A stretch of 64,000 nt of DNA from Oscillospiraceae bacterium. Lineage in GTDB: Bacteria; Bacillota; Clostridia; Oscillospirales; Ruminococcaceae. Positions 60,353 through 64,000 of the stretch are shown piece after piece. Both the position numbers and the translations under genes were made by a program. The first letter of the stretch is position 1. Each line of letters opens with the position of its first letter. Under the pieces are notes generated by a model. That model did no database searches. It saw nothing but the letters and a program-made list of their open reading frames with translations, and was not told where the DNA came from. The stretch covers positions 1-64,000 of the forward strand of contig JAEEIA010000052.1 of NCBI GenBank assembly GCA_016281125.1. Direction: 5' to 3'.

Positions 60353-60718
60353 TCAGTTTTCTGTTTTGTCGGAAATTGTCTGCTCCGCAGATTGGGAATT
60401 CCCCAAGCCCCTTTTGTGGGAACATCCGATTTGGTCGTAGTAATCTTCGGTGTTCTCCTGCACCGCAGAGAGATACATACTCACAAGCTGAATAAGCATG
60501 GATGCTTCGTTGTCGTAGAAATAAATCGACACAAGCTCCATTTCGTCGTTCGGGAACGTGCGTCCGTGCTTGATGATTTTTTGCATCAGCTTCTGAGCAG
60601 ACTGTGCGATGTGATTCTCCGGATCAATCGCTGCAATCTGATTCAGCGACTGCAGCAGCGCGTTGACACTTTCGCGGTCGATCTTCACCGCGACCGGGCC
60701 GAGGTTCGTTTCCTTCAT
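60353..60718 (-). CDS. hypothetical mobilisation-region protein
   Basis: The protein is 121 aa, soluble and mainly helical (ESVNALLQSLNQIAAIDPEN and later). AAAGGAG lies eight bases before the ATG at 60718. I do not recognise the family. Placed upstream of oriT and the relaxase gene, it may be an accessory relaxosome or control protein. Confidence 0.62.
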   Translation of the reverse strand: MKETNLGPVAVKIDRESVNALLQSLNQIAAIDPENHIAQSAQKLMQKIIKHGRTFPNDEMELVSIYFYDNEASMLIQLVSMYLSAVQENTEDYYDQIGCSHKRGLGNSQSAEQTISDKTEN

Positions 60719-60770
60719 TTTCAAAACTCCTTTTCATGTTTTTTGTAAGCGGTTTTTGTCATAGCTCCGC

Positions 60771-60800
60771 TTGACTTCGTTTGAGGTTGTGTGGTATAAT
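60771..60800 (+). promoter_or_regulatory. promoter of zinc-ribbon protein gene
   Basis: TTGACT (60771-60776) and TATAAT (60795-60800) are 18 bases apart, about 60 bases upstream of the small gene. Confidence 0.65.
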
Positions 60801-60860
60801 AGCTTTAATCAAATGCACGCGTGCGTTTGATGAGTGCTGACATCGTAAAGCTTGGAGATG

Positions 60861-61097
60861 ATGAAAGTGATAACTAATAATTCCGGAATGCATCTTGAGA
60901 ATGCAATGCCTTTTGATTTGGCAAAAGAAAACTTATTTGAACATCTTTCATCTGGTGAGAAAGTATTGTGTCCGAAATGCGGAAAAGGGTTCTTTATCCC
61001 ATTTAATGCTCCGGCTCATAAAGCGCACTCGTTTAATTGTTCCAACCCGGATTGTAATTGCCATTATCATTGGACTTCGGCACTTGACATCGAGTAA
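60861..61097 (+). CDS. small zinc-ribbon protein
   Basis: The protein is about 78 aa with CPKCGKGFF and, 21 residues on, CSNPDCNCHYHW, a CxxC pair plus a second Cys pair that can bind zinc. The start is uncertain: a GGAG lies very close to two consecutive ATGs (60858 and 60861) and a TTG six bases before. Function unknown; such ribbons often bind nucleic acid. It converges with the replication-initiator-like gene, leaving a three-base gap. Confidence 0.6.
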   Translation: MKVITNNSGMHLENAMPFDLAKENLFEHLSSGEKVLCPKCGKGFFIPFNAPAHKAHSFNCSNPDCNCHYHWTSALDIE

Positions 61098-61100
61098 GTA

Positions 61101-62237
61101 TCAAATCACCGCAAGCTCCGTATTCAGCTTCACGCGATACGAATTCAGACTGCTCCACAGCACAGCCTTTGCATAGCCGGCATAGTTCTTGATGTGTGTC
61201 GAGGCGAGTGCATCGGTGAAGTCATCAAGTGCGGAGAAGATCATTTCGGTGAGCGTGCCGCAGCCGCAGCACATGGACGCTGCATTGATTGCGTCGATCA
61301 CGGCACAGGCATCGGTCTGTTCGCCGGAATAGGTTTGCGTGCCGGCTCTTGTCGCCATGCTGACCAAGCTGTTCACCAGCAGTACGAAGTTGTCAAAGCG
61401 GTCAACGGTTTTCAGATCGGTCATGCTGCAGGGATGTTCCATGTAGAAGGCATACTCACAGAGCCAGCGAATCGCAGCCTGCATCTTTTTCGGACTTTGC
61501 GAATAGGCATACGGAATCCGCTGCGCTGTCGTGATTTCAGAAATCACCTGCTCCGCGATCTGCGAATCCGTCAATCCGTCTGCCGCATCTTCGCCGCGCG
61601 AAGATGGATGGATAGAAATCTCTGTAGAAGTCTTTGTAGTAATCTCTGTATTTGTCTGGGGAAATTTCCCATAGGGGTCTGTGGAAATTTCGCCACACCC
61701 CCCTCGGAATTCCGACACAGGGGTATCAGAAATTTCGTTAGATGCCCCGTCTGATTTTTCAGGACACCCGTCCGGTGAAATTTCACCACATGGGTATGTC
61801 AGTTCTTTCAGGCGCTCAACATTGAGCGCAAGGTAGAGAACATTTGCGTATACCATGCCGTTGGATCGCAGCGTGCGGAACTCCCGGCGCACCACGCCCA
61901 TTTCCTCAAGGAACACGATCGCGTCCTTTGCCTGACCGGAGGAACAGCCGAACTGCTCTGCGATCTGCGCATAGCTTCGCTGCAAGAGATCGTCGCGGAA
62001 CTTCTTCTGATAACCGATCACCTGACCGGTTCCCTCGTCTCTGATCTCCCGCGGGCGATACCAGTAGACGATATCTGCGAGAATGTTGATTGCCAGCAGA
62101 TGCGGCTTCGGGTGCTTCAGGTCAGACTTGACAAAGATGCGATACCAGTTCTGCGGAATGACATTACCGCTGAATGCGATCTCTCTCAACTGATCGCAGG
62201 TTGGAATACCTGTTGTAAACACACGCACAACCTCCAT
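61101..62237 (-). CDS. winged-helix replication-initiator-like protein
   Basis: The protein is 378 aa. The N-terminal 130 residues look like a winged-helix domain of plasmid replication proteins (HLLAINILADIVYWYRPREI, then RSYAQIAEQFGCSSGQAKDA and IVFLEEMGVVRREFR). A Ser/Thr-rich linker follows, then a helical C-terminal domain with KMQAAIRWLCEYAFYMEHP. This layout occurs in RepA-like or DUF6017-like proteins of Firmicutes mobile elements. It is the last gene before the right end of the element. Confidence 0.65.
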   Translation of the reverse strand: MEVVRVFTTGIPTCDQLREIAFSGNVIPQNWYRIFVKSDLKHPKPHLLAINILADIVYWYRPREIRDEGTGQVIGYQKKFRDDLLQRSYAQIAEQFGCSSGQAKDAIVFLEEMGVVRREFRTLRSNGMVYANVLYLALNVERLKELTYPCGEISPDGCPEKSDGASNEISDTPVSEFRGGCGEISTDPYGKFPQTNTEITTKTSTEISIHPSSRGEDAADGLTDSQIAEQVISEITTAQRIPYAYSQSPKKMQAAIRWLCEYAFYMEHPCSMTDLKTVDRFDNFVLLVNSLVSMATRAGTQTYSGEQTDACAVIDAINAASMCCGCGTLTEMIFSALDDFTDALASTHIKNYAGYAKAVLWSSLNSYRVKLNTELAVI

Positions 62238-62287
62238 AGATTCTAAGACTCTAAACAGAAGATTGATACGAGATTTTCGTTGGTTTC

Positions 62288-62306
62288 ATCTTCCCAAATC
62301 TTACCA
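62288..62306. repeat. 19-bp end repeat, right copy
   Basis: This is identical to 39876-39894 and in the same orientation, about 140 bases inside the right core site. Confidence 0.6.
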
Positions 62307-62443
62307 TCCGAATCCAGATAACCAAACCAAACTAATTGGAAATCAGCAGACTATTTGGAAAAGCTGGGATTGGAGAAAATAAGAAAATCGCGCATTTTCT
62401 GGAAAATGCACGATTAGGTGGAGATAAAGGGAGACAATGTTGT

Positions 62444-62455
62444 TGCCTCCTAAGC
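62444..62455 (+). repeat. attR core
   Basis: TGCCTCCTAAGC is identical to 39590-39601 and directly precedes the 3' half of the host tRNA-Arg. Confidence 0.85.
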
Positions 62456-62488
62456 AGCAGGCCATCGGTTCGATTCCGGTTCAGGGTG
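62456..62488 (+). pseudogene. 3' half of interrupted host tRNA-Arg(CCT)
   Basis: It supplies the rest of the anticodon stem (with AGCAGG), the T arm ATCGG-TTCGATT-CCGGT and acceptor strand TCAGGGT (62481-62487), which pairs with GCCCTGA at 39561-39567. An imperfect hairpin ATCAGCGG/CCGCTGAT (62495-62502/62527-62534) follows, probably the former tRNA terminator. The half has no promoter of its own. Confidence 0.88.
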
Positions 62489-62649
62489 CTCTGCATCAGC
62501 GGAAATGCGCGGATGTTCGCGTGTTCCCGCTGATTGTCGTTTCTGAATACAATGCTGAAAGAGCGCGGCTCTGGCTGCCCGAAGTCAGTGCCCTGTTTTA
62601 TTTTCCGCGGGTACGCGCTCCCTGACGGACAGGCATGAATCAAACACAA

Positions 62650-62683
62650 AATCCGGAACTGACGTCACTGCCTGTTCCGGATT
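62650..62683 (-). terminator. terminator of nudC-like gene
   Basis: AATCCGGAAC (62650-62659) pairs perfectly with GTTCCGGATT (62674-62683), just beyond the stop at 62688. The minus-strand tail is TTTGTGTTTG. Confidence 0.78.
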
Positions 62684-62687
62684 CTTT

Positions 62688-64000
62688 TTATATTTCATAC
62701 TGTCTGAGCTCACAGTTCCCCATGAAGAATTGCGAGAATGCCTCCGCGGTCATGTCGCGGAAATAGGTTTCCGCAGCGCGGCATACGCCGCCGTGACAGA
62801 CGCAGAGCACGGTCATGCCTGTGTACTGCCGCCGGATGTCGTCTATGCAGCCGTAAACGCGGTGCGCGAGCTGGAGCAGCGATTCGCCGCCGTCCTTCAT
62901 GCGGACACCGAATGCCAGCTTGGCGTCCTGAAAATCCGGGGTGCTTCCGCGCGGCTGATCCTCATATGAGCCGTAATCCCATTCCCGCAGACGAGCATCG
63001 GTCACAACAGGCACATGCAGCTGCTCTGCAATGATCTCCGCAGTTTTGCGGGCGCGCTTCAGCGGCGAGCAGATAATCAGGCCGATCTCCCGGTGTTCTG
63101 CGCAGATTGCTGCAAGCCGCCGCGCCTGCGCGAGCCCTTCTTCCGTCAGCTCGCAGTCTGTCACGCCGCTGATATGATCTTCGGCATTCATTGTCGTTTC
63201 ACCGTGCCGGGTGAAGTAAATGCGCGTTTTCTGCGGCGGGAGCGTCCTTGCAGCCGGTGCAGATTCCGGCGGCAGATGTCCGTTTGTATCGCGGAACAGC
63301 TGCATCATTTCATTCGTCAGGCTGTGCTGCTGCGGCTGCAATTCCAGCTCCTCCGGCCTGACCCAGCACGCGGATTTCAGCTCGTAATCGTCCATTTTGA
63401 TCTCGTCGCTGCCGTCGGCTTCGCAGAAAAAGCCCATCAGCAGATCCTGCGCCATGCCCCACGGCTGCGATTTGTAATAGCGGATATTCTTCACGCGCAG
63501 CCCGGTTTCCTCCATGACCTCGCGCGCGGCGCATTCCTCTGCGGTTTCCCCGATTTCTGTGAAGCCCGCTACAAGCGCATTGTGTGCATAGCCGCGGCGA
63601 TACCGTGTCACAAGGATCCGCCCGTTGCTGATGACGCCGACAATCACCGCGGGATTGATCCGCGGGTAGATTTTGTGACCGCATTCCGTGCAGAACAGCG
63701 CACGCTCCCGATCATCGTGCTGCATAGCCCCGCGGCAGATGCCGCAGAACCGGTTGTCAGCATACCACTGATACAGGTGATATGCCGTAAATGCTGCATA
63801 GAGATACTTCCCGGCGCACCGGTCGCGCAGCTCCCGGATCGGATAATACTGATACCCCTCCGGGACAGCGGCAGCCTTGGCCAGAAAGAACGGCTCGTTA
63901 TCGACGGAAAAAAGATATACCGGCGCGCTGTCCTGCAGCGAAAGTGCGCGATACTGCGGAATATGCAGCGCATTGTCCCGGACGCAAGCAAGCAGCCTGC
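62688..64000 (-). CDS. NudC-type Nudix hydrolase fused to histidine phosphatase (partial)
   Basis: The frame runs off the right window edge, leaving at least 436 codons. The visible N-terminal part (YLFSVDNEPFFLAKAA, GKYLYAAFTAYHLYQWY) is the NudC N-domain. The zinc ribbon is CGIC then CTEC, followed by the Nudix box GFTEIGETAEECAAREVMEE, and SQPWGMAQDLLMGF is the NudC SQPWPF-like motif. A linker then leads to a histidine phosphatase domain (IYFTRHGETTMNAE, SPLKRARKTAEII, VCHGGVCRA). NudC cleaves NAD(H) or removes NAD caps from RNA; the second domain could remove the freed phosphate or act on a linked substrate. Confidence 0.9.
   Translation of the reverse strand, partial: RLLACVRDNALHIPQYRALSLQDSAPVYLFSVDNEPFFLAKAAAVPEGYQYYPIRELRDRCAGKYLYAAFTAYHLYQWYADNRFCGICRGAMQHDDRERALFCTECGHKIYPRINPAVIVGVISNGRILVTRYRRGYAHNALVAGFTEIGETAEECAAREVMEETGLRVKNIRYYKSQPWGMAQDLLMGFFCEADGSDEIKMDDYELKSACWVRPEELELQPQQHSLTNEMMQLFRDTNGHLPPESAPAARTLPPQKTRIYFTRHGETTMNAEDHISGVTDCELTEEGLAQARRLAAICAEHREIGLIICSPLKRARKTAEIIAEQLHVPVVTDARLREWDYGSYEDQPRGSTPDFQDAKLAFGVRMKDGGESLLQLAHRVYGCIDDIRRQYTGMTVLCVCHGGVCRAAETYFRDMTAEAFSQFFMGNCELRQYEI

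Larger units (their letters stand above)
39602..62455. mobile_element. integrative mobilizable element in tRNA-Arg(CCT)
   Basis: The element is about 22.9 kb, bounded by a 12-bp core repeat that splits a host tRNA gene. It encodes a tyrosine integrase and excisionase beside the left end, a MobV relaxase with oriT-like hairpins, a TnpV-like protein and a replication-initiator-like protein near the right end. It has no conjugation (type IV secretion) genes, so it would need a helper. Cargo is mainly defence-like genes. A 19-bp direct repeat lies just inside each end. Confidence 0.88.

Overview
The window looks like chromosomal DNA of a Gram-positive, spore-lineage Clostridia member close to Ruminococcus (Oscillospiraceae/Ruminococcaceae). 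The basis is a secreted protein with a type I dockerin, BspA-type LRR_5 surface proteins, a GerW/YtfJ sporulation gene, the darA-holB-ricT neighbourhood of Firmicutes, strong AGGAGG-type ribosome binding sites, and many promoters of the form TTGNNN-17-TATAAT, often with TGC just before the -10. I cannot name the species.

Region 1-39,560 is ordinary host chromosome. It holds the end of an rRNA operon (5S), tRNA-Gln, an LRR membrane protein, ilvE, a small-gene and HAD cluster, ricT-holB-darA, a BMP/ParB-like fusion with a metallophosphoesterase, an alpha/beta hydrolase, a MoxR-DUF58-transglutaminase operon, an SGNH-like membrane protein, a double-domain ThyX, a queA-hyp-HD-pyk operon, a dockerin protein, an AI-2E-type transporter, DUF2953-gerW-rluB, a Nudix hydrolase, a DUF1015 protein, glmS, and an operon of two LRR_5 proteins and two glycosyltransferase-type genes. 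Intergenic regions carry hairpin-rich dispersed repeats, including a 70-bp promoter-bearing repeat present twice.

Region 39,602-62,455 is a 22.9-kb integrative mobilizable element inserted in the anticodon loop of a host tRNA-Arg(CCU) gene. The 5' half of the tRNA lies at 39,561-39,601 and the 3' half at 62,456-62,488, and a 12-bp core (TGCCTCCTAAGC) is repeated at both junctions. Just inside the left end the element brings a complete tRNA-Arg(CCU), placed where the host tRNA promoter can transcribe it. The backbone is a tyrosine integrase and excisionase at the left, and a TnpV-like protein, a MobV relaxase with oriT-like hairpins and a replication-initiator-like protein at the right.

The cargo is defence-like and more AT-rich than the flanks. 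One block has an XRE regulator, Vsr, a DUF2075 nuclease-helicase-type protein, a GHKL (MutL/MORC-type) ATPase with two unknown partners, and a convergent C5 cytosine methyltransferase. The next has an SMC-like AAA ATPase with a small TOPRIM-like protein and a metallophosphoesterase. The last is an operon of radical SAM, HD-domain and DUF2284 metal-binding proteins. The last two blocks lie between two homologous, covarying structured sequences (50,901-51,035 and 57,739-57,877). The radical SAM-HD-DUF2284 operon, the GHKL-centred module and the twin structured elements are the best candidates for undescribed biology.

Region 62,489-64,000 returns to host sequence, with a NudC-type Nudix protein fused to a histidine phosphatase and cut by the window edge.
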